This document shows, piece after piece, positions 24,553 through 32,181 of a stretch of DNA of 48,171 nt. Each line of letters starts with the position of its first letter. Within the stretch, counting starts at the first letter, position 1. The notes beneath the pieces were generated by a model. The model was not told where the DNA came from, ran no database searches, and was given only the letters and a program-made list of their open reading frames with translations. The DNA is from an uncultured Arthrobacter sp. (lineage in GTDB: Bacteria; Actinomycetota; Actinomycetes; Actinomycetales; Micrococcaceae), in contig NZ_CANLXP010000001.1 in NCBI RefSeq assembly GCF_947495145.1, positions 1-48,171 on the forward strand, in the 5' to 3' direction. Made by a program: the position numbers and the translations under genes.

Positions 24553-24939
24553 ATGAGCAACATTCCCGAAGACCTTTACTACACCGCCGAACACGAATGG
24601 GTTACAGCGCCCGACAACAATGGAGTTGTCCGTGTCGGCATCACCGACTTCGCCCAGGACGCGCTCGGCGATGTCGTATATGTCCAGATGCCGGAGGCCG
24701 GCTCGAAAGTAGGTTCTTCCGATGTCGTAGGCGAAGTGGAGTCCACCAAGAGCGTCAGCGACATCTACGCGCCGCTCACGGGCGAGGTCGTGAACCGCAA
24801 CGAAGCGCTCGACGGCGATCCTGCCCTGATCAACACTGACCCGTACGGTGATGGCTGGCTCTTCGAAGTCAAGGTTGAGGACAGCTCGGTGGTCGAGGAG
24901 CTTCTCAGTTCTTCGGAATACTCACAGCAGGTAGGCTAG
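24553..24939 (+). CDS. gcvH: Glycine cleavage system H protein
   Basis: A 128-residue lipoyl carrier that shuttles the aminomethyl group among the P, T and L proteins of the glycine cleavage complex, and can also serve as a lipoate donor. The lipoylation site is Lys66 in VESTKSVSD. YYTAEHEWV, VGITDFAQDALGDVVYV and GDGWLF are family landmarks. ATG 24553 (MSNIPEDL) is preferred over an upstream in-frame start because AAAGG precedes it and the family begins here. No gcvP or gcvT lies nearby. It heads the actinobacterial cluster gcvH-garA-merR-bfn-merR, as in mycobacteria (Rv1826-Rv1830). Confidence 0.96.
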   Translation: MSNIPEDLYYTAEHEWVTAPDNNGVVRVGITDFAQDALGDVVYVQMPEAGSKVGSSDVVGEVESTKSVSDIYAPLTGEVVNRNEALDGDPALINTDPYGDGWLFEVKVEDSSVVEELLSSSEYSQQVG

Positions 24940-24965
24940 AGTCACCGGCCCAGGCAACCAGATGG

Positions 24966-24991
24966 TGGCCAGCCGGGTAACCGGTTGGCCA
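24966..24991 (+). terminator. Intercistronic hairpin between gcvH and garA
   Basis: TGGCCAGCCGG and CCGGTTGGCCA form an 11-pair stem (one G-U wobble) closed by the tetraloop GTAA, a GNRA type. CGTGTTTT follows. It lies between gcvH and garA and could terminate, attenuate or stabilise the gcvH mRNA. Confidence 0.65.
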
Positions 24992-25015
24992 CGTGTTTTG
25001 GGGAAGGAATTTTCA

Positions 25016-25492
25016 ATGGTTGGCGAGAACAACGCAGCCGCGCAGGACGCTTCGGGATCGCATGTTCCTTCGCCTGAGACCACCACGATCGGACTGCCGC
25101 CGCAGACGTCCGCATCCGTTGAGCCGCGTCTGACGCGCGAGGAACTTGCGGCCGTTGCAGCGCTCCCAGCCGGGTCCGCCCTGCTGATCGCGCACTCTGG
25201 ACCGAACGCTGGCGCACGTTTCCTCCTGGATGAAGACGTCACCACGGCCGGGCGCCACCCCAATGCGGATATCTTTCTCGACGACGTAACGGTGTCCCGT
25301 AAGCATGCCGAGTTCCGCCGCGGCCCCGAAGGATTCCAGGTTGTAGATGCGCGCAGCCTCAACGGGACCTATGTGAATAACGACCGCGTGGACAGCGTCG
25401 TGCTGCGAAACGGTCATGAGGTACAGATCGGAAAGTTCCGCCTCACTTTCTATGCCGCCGGGAGCGTGTCGCAGTCGCAGGGTCAGGTCTAG
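25016..25492 (+). CDS. garA: FHA-domain metabolic regulator GarA/OdhI
   Basis: A 158-residue regulator. The N-terminal tail carries the ETT phosphorylation motif at residues 21-23 (SPETTTIG), the target of PknB/PknG-type kinases in mycobacteria and Corynebacterium. The FHA domain spans about 75-140 with TAGRHPNADIFLDD, VSRKHAEF and SLNGTYVN, holding the phosphothreonine-binding Arg, Ser, His and Asn. Unphosphorylated family members inhibit 2-oxoglutarate dehydrogenase and NAD-glutamate dehydrogenase and activate glutamate synthase. ATG 25016 has GGAAGGA upstream. The merR gene begins 8 bases after its stop. A PASTA kinase is encoded at 42071-44182, but is more PknL-like than PknB/PknG. Confidence 0.94.
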   Translation: MVGENNAAAQDASGSHVPSPETTTIGLPPQTSASVEPRLTREELAAVAALPAGSALLIAHSGPNAGARFLLDEDVTTAGRHPNADIFLDDVTVSRKHAEFRRGPEGFQVVDARSLNGTYVNNDRVDSVVLRNGHEVQIGKFRLTFYAAGSVSQSQGQV

Positions 25493-25500
25493 GCACTTTC

Positions 25501-26250
25501 ATGCCCTCCTCCCAGCCGTCCCGGCGACCCGTGGGTGTTGTCCCGGAGCGTGTGAGCGGGAACGTCCTGAACATCGGGGAGGTCCTCACCGAGCTGACCG
25601 GGGACTTCCCGCAGATCAGCGCATCAAAAATCCGGTTTCTTGAGGAAAAAGGGCTGATCACTCCGCAGCGCACCCGGGCGGGCTATCGGAAATACACGCC
25701 GGTCGACGTCGAACGCCTGCGTTTTGTTCTTGCCCTCCAGCGGGACCAGTATCTACCGCTGAAAGTCATCAAGGACTACCTTGACGCGATCGACCGGGGA
25801 GAGCGCCCGGAGAACCTGCCCGGCGGGCTCACACTGGCTCCGCGGATGGTTTCGGACCAGCTCGCCCGTGAGCTGGGATCGCATGCCCGCCGCCTTACCC
25901 GCGAGACCCTCGCAGCCGAAGCCGGTGCACGCCCCGAACTTGTCCGCGACCTCATGGCTTTCGGCCTCATCGCCGAAGTGGAGGGTCGCTTCGACGAGCA
26001 TGCCCTAAAGATCACGCGTGCGTGCGTCCAGCTGGAGTCTCACGGAATCGAGCCACGCCACCTTCGTCCCTTCCGCGCTGCAGCGGACCGTGAACTTGGT
26101 CTTGTTGAGAGCGTCGTCGCCCCGGTTGCCTCCCGCCGTGACGTTGCATCCAAGGCCCGGGCGGCAGAAACTGCTCGCGAAATCAGTGAGCTTTGCCTCA
26201 ACCTGCACAGCGCCCTCGTCCAGGGCCAGATCGCACGGATGGAAAACTAG
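25501..26250 (+). CDS. MerR-family regulator (Rv1828-like)
   Basis: A 249-residue transcription regulator. The MerR winged helix is near residues 22-95 (NIGEVLTELTGDFPQISASK, IRFLEEKGLITPQRTRAGYRKYTPVDVERL in pieces). It lacks the short metal-binding tail of classical MerR and instead has a long helical C-terminal region (about 100-249). Gene order and domain layout match mycobacterial Rv1828, an atypical MerR protein downstream of garA. Its targets here are unknown; control of its own cluster is plausible. It is translationally close to garA (8-base gap) and to bfn (9-base gap). Confidence 0.9.
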   Translation: MPSSQPSRRPVGVVPERVSGNVLNIGEVLTELTGDFPQISASKIRFLEEKGLITPQRTRAGYRKYTPVDVERLRFVLALQRDQYLPLKVIKDYLDAIDRGERPENLPGGLTLAPRMVSDQLARELGSHARRLTRETLAAEAGARPELVRDLMAFGLIAEVEGRFDEHALKITRACVQLESHGIEPRHLRPFRAAADRELGLVESVVAPVASRRDVASKARAAETAREISELCLNLHSALVQGQIARMEN

Positions 26251-26259
26251 GAGGCAGAC

Positions 26260-26763
26260 ATGATCGAGATGGATGTTGTGGGCGTTCGTATCGAACTGCC
26301 GTCCAACCAGCCCCTCGTGCTGCTCAAGGAAGCCGCAGGCACCCGCCATATTCCCATCTGGATCGGCGCGCCGGAAGCAAGTGCCATCGCGTTCGTCCAG
26401 CAGGGCATTATCCCTCCGCGACCCATGACCCATGACCTCCTGGTCAGCATGGTGGCAGCACTCAACCACACCGTCACCGAGGTCCGAATCGTTCGGGTTG
26501 AGGACACGGTGTTCCATGCTGAGGTGGTGTTCGAGGACGGAACCACGGTCAGTTCCCGTGCATCAGATGCCATAGCCATCGCGCTGCGTGTGCCGTGCCC
26601 CATCTACTGCGCGCCGCAGGTCATGGAAGACACCGGCGTGGAGATTGCAGAGTCAGACGACGGCGACGCCACCTCCGCGGAAGGCCAAGCCAACGCTGAG
26701 CGTGAGTTGAAGCAGTTCCGCGAGTTCCTTGCCGACGTCGAGCCCGAAGACTTCGAGAAGTAG
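26260..26763 (+). CDS. Bifunctional nuclease (BFN/DUF151) domain protein
   Basis: A 167-residue DUF151 protein (Rv1829-like). The BFN domain covers nearly all of residues 1-130: MDVVGVRIELPSNQPLVLLKE, HIPIWIGAPEASAIAF, PRPMTHDLLVSMVAAL and the SDAIAIALRVPCPIY end motif. The acidic C-terminal tail is variable. Plant members cleave DNA and RNA; the bacterial role is not settled, and structural work suggests oligomers. AGGAGGCAGAC precedes ATG 26260. It lies between two merR genes in the conserved cluster, so it is probably co-expressed with garA. Confidence 0.92.
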   Translation: MIEMDVVGVRIELPSNQPLVLLKEAAGTRHIPIWIGAPEASAIAFVQQGIIPPRPMTHDLLVSMVAALNHTVTEVRIVRVEDTVFHAEVVFEDGTTVSSRASDAIAIALRVPCPIYCAPQVMEDTGVEIAESDDGDATSAEGQANAERELKQFREFLADVEPEDFEK

Positions 26764-26802
26764 TTGAAGGGCGACACGCTTAGATTGTTATGGGCGGCGT
26801 CT

Positions 26803-26831
26803 TTGACCTCGGGTACCCGGGGATCTAACGT
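26803..26831 (+). promoter_or_regulatory. Promoter of the second merR gene with palindrome in the spacer
   Basis: TTGACC (26803-26808) and TAACGT (26826-26831) are separated by 17 bases. The spacer holds the perfect palindrome CGGGTACCCG (26810-26819), extending to CC-T-CGGGTACCCG-G-GG with one mismatch. MerR proteins bind exactly this interval, so it is a likely site for one of the two neighbouring MerR proteins. The leader to GTG 26946 would be about 105 bases. A second TAAACT hexamer lies within that leader. Confidence 0.65.
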
Positions 26832-26945
26832 CGAAGCATACAGTTCCCTTTGCACTAGCTGTAAACTCAGGGCAGACATTCAATTACCCCTGTGGACCTC
26901 GGCTTGTGCCACTTCCCCCCGGGAACCAGAACGAGGAGGCAACAC

Positions 26946-27539
26946 GTGAGTCCGAAAGGCGACGCCGGTACGGGTTCCAACGCGGCCGTTACGGGTACAC
27001 CGGTACCCGCCAGCGCACAGGGCCTGCTCTTCACCGAAGACCTTCCTGTGCTGGATGAGGACGCGGGGTATCGCGGACCCACTGCCTGTAAGGCTGCAGG
27101 GATCACCTACCGTCAACTCGATTACTGGGCACGCACCGGTCTCGTTGAGCCCGCCGTTCGCGGGGCATCCGGGTCAGGGTCACAGCGGCTCTATGGTTTC
27201 CGGGACATCCTGGTGCTCAAGGTCGTCAAGCGCCTGTTGGATACCGGGGTCTCCCTTCAGCAGATCCGCAGCGCGGTGGAGCACCTGCGTGAACGCGGCG
27301 TCGAGGACCTCGCGCAAATCACTTTGATGAGCGATGGCGCCAGCGTCTATGAATGTACCTCAGCGGACGAAGTGATTGACCTTGTGCAGGGCGGTCAGGG
27401 AGTCTTTGGCATCGCCGTCGGGCGTGTATGGCGGGAAGTCGAAGGAAGTCTCGCAGCGTTGCCAAGTGAGCACGCAGCCGATCAGGATTTCCCGGATGAC
27501 GAACTAAGCAAGCGACGGGCAGCACGCAAAATCAGCTGA
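26946..27539 (+). CDS. MerR-family regulator (Rv1830/ResR/McdR-like)
   Basis: A 197-residue MerR regulator. After about 40 disordered residues, the DNA-binding region reads GYRGPTACKAAGITYRQLDY, WARTGLVEPAVR and QRLYGFRDILVLKVVKRLLD, with an SLQQIRSAVEHLRERG dimer helix. A compact C-terminal domain follows (QITLMSDGASVYECTSADEV). Gene position and sequence match mycobacterial Rv1830 (ResR/McdR), linked there to growth and division control. GTG 26946 is chosen for its GAGGAGG ribosome-binding site. It has its own promoter and a terminator, so it is probably a separate transcription unit from gcvH-garA-merR-bfn. Confidence 0.92.
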   Translation: MSPKGDAGTGSNAAVTGTPVPASAQGLLFTEDLPVLDEDAGYRGPTACKAAGITYRQLDYWARTGLVEPAVRGASGSGSQRLYGFRDILVLKVVKRLLDTGVSLQQIRSAVEHLRERGVEDLAQITLMSDGASVYECTSADEVIDLVQGGQGVFGIAVGRVWREVEGSLAALPSEHAADQDFPDDELSKRRAARKIS

Positions 27540-27555
27540 CGAGGATCGAGCATTG

Positions 27556-27581
27556 TGCCCCGCCCGGAGCGGGGCATTTTT
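27556..27581 (+). terminator. Terminator after the second merR gene
   Basis: TGCCCCGC pairs with GCGGGGCA around CCGGA, followed by TTTTT: a textbook intrinsic terminator 16 bases after the stop. It closes the gcvH-to-merR cluster. Confidence 0.9.
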
Positions 27582-27633
27582 GTTTCTCCGGTTTGCTCAG
27601 GTCAATGTCCGGTTTGCTCGCGCCACCCGAGAG

Positions 27634-28461
27634 CTAGCGGCGGGCCACGCGGTTGCGCATCCGACCGGAATCGAGCAGGGCGCGCAGCAGATCGTCGAAG
27701 TACCCCGCGGCCTGCTTTGCCGACTCGCCCGGCCAATGATGTACGGCGTGGGCGGCGCCCTGGATTTGCTGCCAGTTCGCCTGTTCCGAAATGGTGGGGC
27801 TGAGCAATAGATCGCCGAACATCTGTTTCATCTCGTTCAACCTGAAGCTGTGCTCATTTGAGCCGGTGCGCACGCGGTTGGCCACAATCCCCGCCGGCGC
27901 GAGGTCCGGCGCGAACTCATTCTTGAAAAGTTCAATGGCGCGCATGGTCCGTTCGGTGCCGGCAACGGAGAACAGGCCCGGCTCGGCAACCAGCAGCACC
28001 CGGTTGCTCGCCGTCCACGCCATGCGTGTAAGCCCGTTGAGGGAAGGCGGGCAATCGACCAGAACGAGCCGGTAGCCCTCAACCCGCTCCAGCAGCATGG
28101 CCAGGCGGCGCAGGTCACGCTTGCCAAGGTCCGGGCGATCGTAGATGCCCGAGTAGGCGGACCCCATCGCAACATCGAGCACCGGCGCAGTACTGGCGGG
28201 GCTTCGCTTGACTGCGTTACCCACCCAGCCGCTCGGCACAACGTTGGCCGCAAGGTCACCCCGGCGGGCATTCTTCAGCAGGCGGCCGATATCAATCTGG
28301 TCGTTCGCCTGCACGCCCAGCCCGGTGGTGGCGTCTGCGTGCGGATCGAGATCTACAACAAGTGTGGGTATCCCGGCAGACAACGCCGCGGATGCCAGTC
28401 CCAGGGTGACCGAGGTCTTGCCGACCCCACCTTTGAGGCTGCTGATGCTCACTACTTGCAC
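27634..28461 (-). CDS. Orphan ParA-family ATPase divergent from pyc
   Basis: A 275-residue ATPase. Walker A is KGGVGKTS (10-17), the switch is DLDPHADATTGLG, and Walker B is LVLVDCPPSLNGLT. MRNRVARR forms a basic tail, the usual place for non-specific DNA binding in ParA proteins. No parB-like partner adjoins. The GTG at 28461 is used; GTG 28452 is a second choice, neither with a strong ribosome-binding site. It is divergent from pyruvate carboxylase with a 232-base gap. The cargo is unknown: chromosome, carboxysome-like, pole or protein-cluster positioning are all possible for this family. Confidence 0.88.
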   Translation of the reverse strand: MQVVSISSLKGGVGKTSVTLGLASAALSAGIPTLVVDLDPHADATTGLGVQANDQIDIGRLLKNARRGDLAANVVPSGWVGNAVKRSPASTAPVLDVAMGSAYSGIYDRPDLGKRDLRRLAMLLERVEGYRLVLVDCPPSLNGLTRMAWTASNRVLLVAEPGLFSVAGTERTMRAIELFKNEFAPDLAPAGIVANRVRTGSNEHSFRLNEMKQMFGDLLLSPTISEQANWQQIQGAAHAVHHWPGESAKQAAGYFDDLLRALLDSGRMRNRVARR

Positions 28462-28693
28462 TTGTTGAACCGATACCTAACGTTGAGAGGCCTTGGATCG
28501 CAGGGTTTTGAGTGCCCGCACACCTACTCATCATAGGTGGACCCATAGATCGAACGAACTCGGCTCGGCGGAGGGAAGCGAGACGAGAAGTTACTGCCTC
28601 GTGAACGCCAAATTACTGTGACCAGAAAGACCAAATGTAGGCTGGGCACGCTAAGTTCTCGTTCCATCGAACCCGCAAGAGCGCAGGAGAGCA
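28462..28693. promoter_or_regulatory. Divergent control region, orphan parA / pyc
   Basis: A 232-base gap with at least one promoter per side. TAGGCT near 28636 and TAAGTT near 28651 are possible -10 hexamers for pyc, but no clear -35 is paired with either. CAGGAGAGCA is the pyc ribosome-binding site. I see no strong palindrome here. Confidence 0.35.
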
Positions 28694-31600
28694 ATGTTCT
28701 CGAAGATTCTGGTAGCTAACCGTGGCGAAATCGCCATTCGTGCATTTCGGGCGGGTTTTGAAACCGGCGCCAAGACTGTTGCGGTTTTTCCGCACGAGGA
28801 CCGGAATTCGATTCACCGGCAGAAGGCTGACGAGGCGTACCTCATCGGTGAGGAAGGCCACCCGGTTCGCGCGTATCTGGATGTGGACGAGATTGTCCGG
28901 GTTGCAAAGGAAGCTGGCTGCGACGCCATTTATCCTGGCTACGGTTTCCTTTCGGAGAACCCGAACCTGGCACGGGCAGCTGCCGACGCCGGCATCACCT
29001 TTGTTGGTCCGCCGGCTGATGTGTTGGAACTGGCTGGAAACAAGGTCCGTGCGCTGGAAGCGGCGCGCCAGGCGGGCATCCCGGTCCTGAAGTCCTCCCA
29101 GCCTTCCGCTGATCTGGAGGAGCTGGTAGCGGCGGCTGATGAGATCGGTTTCCCGATCTTCGCCAAGGCCGTGGCAGGCGGCGGTGGCCGCGGTATGCGG
29201 CGGGTTGATAGTCGTGAGGACCTGCGCCCGGCACTTGAAGCGGCGATGCGTGAGGCGGATTCGGCGTTCGGGGATCCGACGATGTTCCTTGAGCAGGCCG
29301 TGCTGCGGCCGCGGCACATTGAGGTGCAGATCCTCGCGGACGCCGAGGGCAACGTGATGCACCTGTTCGAGCGGGATTGCTCGCTGCAGCGCCGTCATCA
29401 GAAGGTCATTGAGATCGCGCCGGCACCGAATCTGGATGAGAACATCCGGCAGGCGTTGTACCGCGACGCTGTGGCGTTCGCGAAGGCTCTGAATTACGTC
29501 AACGCGGGCACGGTGGAGTTCCTCGTCGACACCGTCGGGGAGCGGGCCGGGCAGCATGTCTTCATCGAGATGAATCCCCGTATCCAGGTCGAGCATACGG
29601 TCACGGAGGAAGTCACCGACGTCGATCTGGTCCAGTCCCAGCTGCGCATCGCGGCGGGGGAGACGCTGGCGGATCTTGGCCTGTCGCAGGACTCCGTGCG
29701 GCTTCGGGGCGCCGCGCTGCAGTCCCGCATCACCACTGAGGACCCTGCGAACGGTTTCCGTCCCGACGTCGGCAAGATCACGGCGTACCGGTCGGCAGGC
29801 GGAGCCGGCGTACGCCTGGACGGCGGAACCGTCTATGCGGGTGCTGAGATCAGCCCGCACTTCGACTCAATGCTGGTCAAGCTCACCTGCCGCGGCCGGG
29901 ACTACGAGTCCGCAGTCCGCCGGGCGCGCCGTGCGTTGGCGGAGTTCCGGGTGCGCGGGGTGTCCACCAACATTTCATTCCTGCAGGCGGTACTGGAGGA
30001 TCCGGACTTCATCGCCGGCAACGTCGCCACCTCGTTCATCGACGAACGCCCGGAACTGCTGACCGCCCGGGTGTCCGCGGACCGCGGCACGAAGCTGCTG
30101 AACTGGCTCGCCGATGTCACGGTGAACAAACCCAATGGTGAGCTGACTGTGGAGCTTGACCCGGCGGAGAAACTTCCGGAGATTTCCGAGTCGGAGCAGG
30201 GCACGGCGCAGCGGCCGGGCAGTAGGCAGCGGCTTCAGGAGCTGGGGCCGGAGGGCTTCGCGGCGGAGCTGCGCGCCCAGACGGCGTTGGCGGTTACCGA
30301 CACCACGTTCCGAGACGCGCACCAGTCGCTGCTGGCCACGCGGGTACGCACCCGTGATCTCGTGGCGGCAGGTAAGGCCGTCTCGGCGAAGATGCCGGAA
30401 CTGCTCTCGGTCGAGGCCTGGGGCGGAGCGACCTACGACGTGGCTCTGCGGTTCCTGGGCGAGGACCCGTGGGAGCGGCTGGCCGCCCTGCGTGCCGAGC
30501 TGCCGAACGTGTGTCTGCAGATGCTCCTGCGTGGCCGCAACACCGTCGGCTATACCCCGTACCCCGAAGCGGTCACCGCGGCATTCGTGCAGGAAGCGGC
30601 AGCGACCGGGATCGATATCTTCCGGATCTTCGATGCCCTCAACGACGTCTCGCAGATGGAACCGGCGATCCGCGCAGTCCGGGAAACGGGCACCGCCGTT
30701 GCCGAAGTCGCCCTGTGCTACACCTCGGACATGCTGGATCCTGCGGAGACGCTTTACACCCTTGATTACTATCTGGACCTGGCGCAGCGCATCGTCGACG
30801 CCGGCGCCCACATCCTCGCGATCAAGGACATGGCAGGCCTGCTACGCCCCGCAGCGGCGGCGAAACTCGTCACCGCCTTGCGTGAACGGTTCGATCTCCC
30901 GGTCCACCTGCACACGCATGACACCGCCGGCGGCCAGCTCGCCACCCTGCTGGCGGCTTCCAACGCCGGGGTCGACGCCGTGGACGTCGCCAGCGCTTCC
31001 CTCGCCGGAACCACCAGCCAGCCCTCCGCCTCCGCCCTGGTCGCGGCCCTTGCGCACACCGAACGTGACACGGGTATGTCCCTTGAAGCAGTCAGCTCCC
31101 TCGAGCCGTACTGGGAAGCCGTGCGGCGGGTCTACGCCCCGTTCGAGTCCGGCCTGCCCGGGCCCACGGGCCGGGTTTACCGCCACGAGATCCCGGGCGG
31201 ACAACTCTCGAACCTCCGTCAGCAGGCCATCGCCCTCGGCCTCGGCGAGCGGTTCGAAGCAGTTGAGGACATGTACACCGCCGCTGACCGGATGCTCGGC
31301 CGGCTGGTGAAGGTCACTCCGTCCTCCAAGGTCGTCGGGGATCTCGCACTGCAGCTCGTGGGCTCCAACGTGGACCCGGCAGCGTTCGAGGAGAACCCGC
31401 AAAGCTACGACATTCCCGATTCGGTGATCGGTTTCCTCAGCGGTGAGCTCGGCGACCCGCCCGGAGGCTGGCCTGAGCCGTTCCGCACCAAAGCGCTGCA
31501 GGGCCGCACCGTCAAGGTTCGCGACGCGGATCTGGCACCCGAGGACCAGCAAGCCCTGGGCGGTGATTCCGCTACCCGCCGCGCCACGCTGAACCGGCTG

Positions 31601-32107
31601 CTGTTCGCCGGGCCCACCAAGGACTTCCAGACCACCCGCGAAACCTTCGGGGATGTGTCTGTCCTGGACACCCGCGACTACCTCTACGGCCTGCAGCAGG
31701 GGAGCGAGCACGTCATCGAACTCGAGAAGGGCGTGCGCCTCATCGCCACCCTCGAAGCGGTTTCCGACGCCGACGAAAAGGGCATGCGCACCGTCATGTG
31801 TACCCTCAACGGGCAAATGCGTCCCGTCGTCGTACGTGACCGCAGCGTCCACAGCGACGTCAAAGCCGCAGAGAAAGCCGATCCCGCCCAGGCCGGGCAC
31901 GTCGCCGCACCCTTCGCGGGCGCCGTCACCCTCAGCGTGGCAGAAGGCGACACGGTCCAGGCCGGTGACACCGTTGCGACCATCGAAGCGATGAAAATGG
32001 AAGCAGGCATCACCACCACCGTCGGAGGAACCATCAAACGCCTCGCCATCAGCGGCATCGGACAGGTACAGGGCGGAGACCTCCTCCTCGTCATTGACCC
32101 GTCCTGA
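28694..32107 (+). CDS. pyc: Pyruvate carboxylase
   Basis: A 1137-residue single-chain enzyme carboxylating pyruvate to oxaloacetate with ATP and bicarbonate, the main anaplerotic step. The biotin carboxylase part covers about 1-450 (ILVANRGEIAIRAFRA, AGGGGRGMRRV, FIEMNPRIQVEHTVTE). The carboxyltransferase domain covers about 525-800 (DTTFRDAHQSLLATRVRT; the carbamylated-Lys motif AIKDMAGLL; HLHTHDTAG). The C-terminal biotin carrier has EAMKMEA with biotinylated Lys1101. The order and length match the alpha4 type. The oxaloacetate it makes is a substrate of PrpC in this window. It is followed on the same strand by a MinD-like ATPase gene, 74 bases away. Confidence 0.97.
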   Translation: MFSKILVANRGEIAIRAFRAGFETGAKTVAVFPHEDRNSIHRQKADEAYLIGEEGHPVRAYLDVDEIVRVAKEAGCDAIYPGYGFLSENPNLARAAADAGITFVGPPADVLELAGNKVRALEAARQAGIPVLKSSQPSADLEELVAAADEIGFPIFAKAVAGGGGRGMRRVDSREDLRPALEAAMREADSAFGDPTMFLEQAVLRPRHIEVQILADAEGNVMHLFERDCSLQRRHQKVIEIAPAPNLDENIRQALYRDAVAFAKALNYVNAGTVEFLVDTVGERAGQHVFIEMNPRIQVEHTVTEEVTDVDLVQSQLRIAAGETLADLGLSQDSVRLRGAALQSRITTEDPANGFRPDVGKITAYRSAGGAGVRLDGGTVYAGAEISPHFDSMLVKLTCRGRDYESAVRRARRALAEFRVRGVSTNISFLQAVLEDPDFIAGNVATSFIDERPELLTARVSADRGTKLLNWLADVTVNKPNGELTVELDPAEKLPEISESEQGTAQRPGSRQRLQELGPEGFAAELRAQTALAVTDTTFRDAHQSLLATRVRTRDLVAAGKAVSAKMPELLSVEAWGGATYDVALRFLGEDPWERLAALRAELPNVCLQMLLRGRNTVGYTPYPEAVTAAFVQEAAATGIDIFRIFDALNDVSQMEPAIRAVRETGTAVAEVALCYTSDMLDPAETLYTLDYYLDLAQRIVDAGAHILAIKDMAGLLRPAAAAKLVTALRERFDLPVHLHTHDTAGGQLATLLAASNAGVDAVDVASASLAGTTSQPSASALVAALAHTERDTGMSLEAVSSLEPYWEAVRRVYAPFESGLPGPTGRVYRHEIPGGQLSNLRQQAIALGLGERFEAVEDMYTAADRMLGRLVKVTPSSKVVGDLALQLVGSNVDPAAFEENPQSYDIPDSVIGFLSGELGDPPGGWPEPFRTKALQGRTVKVRDADLAPEDQQALGGDSATRRATLNRLLFAGPTKDFQTTRETFGDVSVLDTRDYLYGLQQGSEHVIELEKGVRLIATLEAVSDADEKGMRTVMCTLNGQMRPVVVRDRSVHSDVKAAEKADPAQAGHVAAPFAGAVTLSVAEGDTVQAGDTVATIEAMKMEAGITTTVGGTIKRLAISGIGQVQGGDLLLVIDPS

Positions 32108-32181
32108 GGCGCGCCTGCGCTAAGGTGATGCAGAATCCACCTGCAGCACCTGCTGCGGTTGTTATGCGAGCGTGAGGAATC

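Noticed and set aside
30842..31900. Long antisense frame inside pyc
   Set aside because: Shadow of the carboxyltransferase coding strand; no motif or ribosome-binding site.
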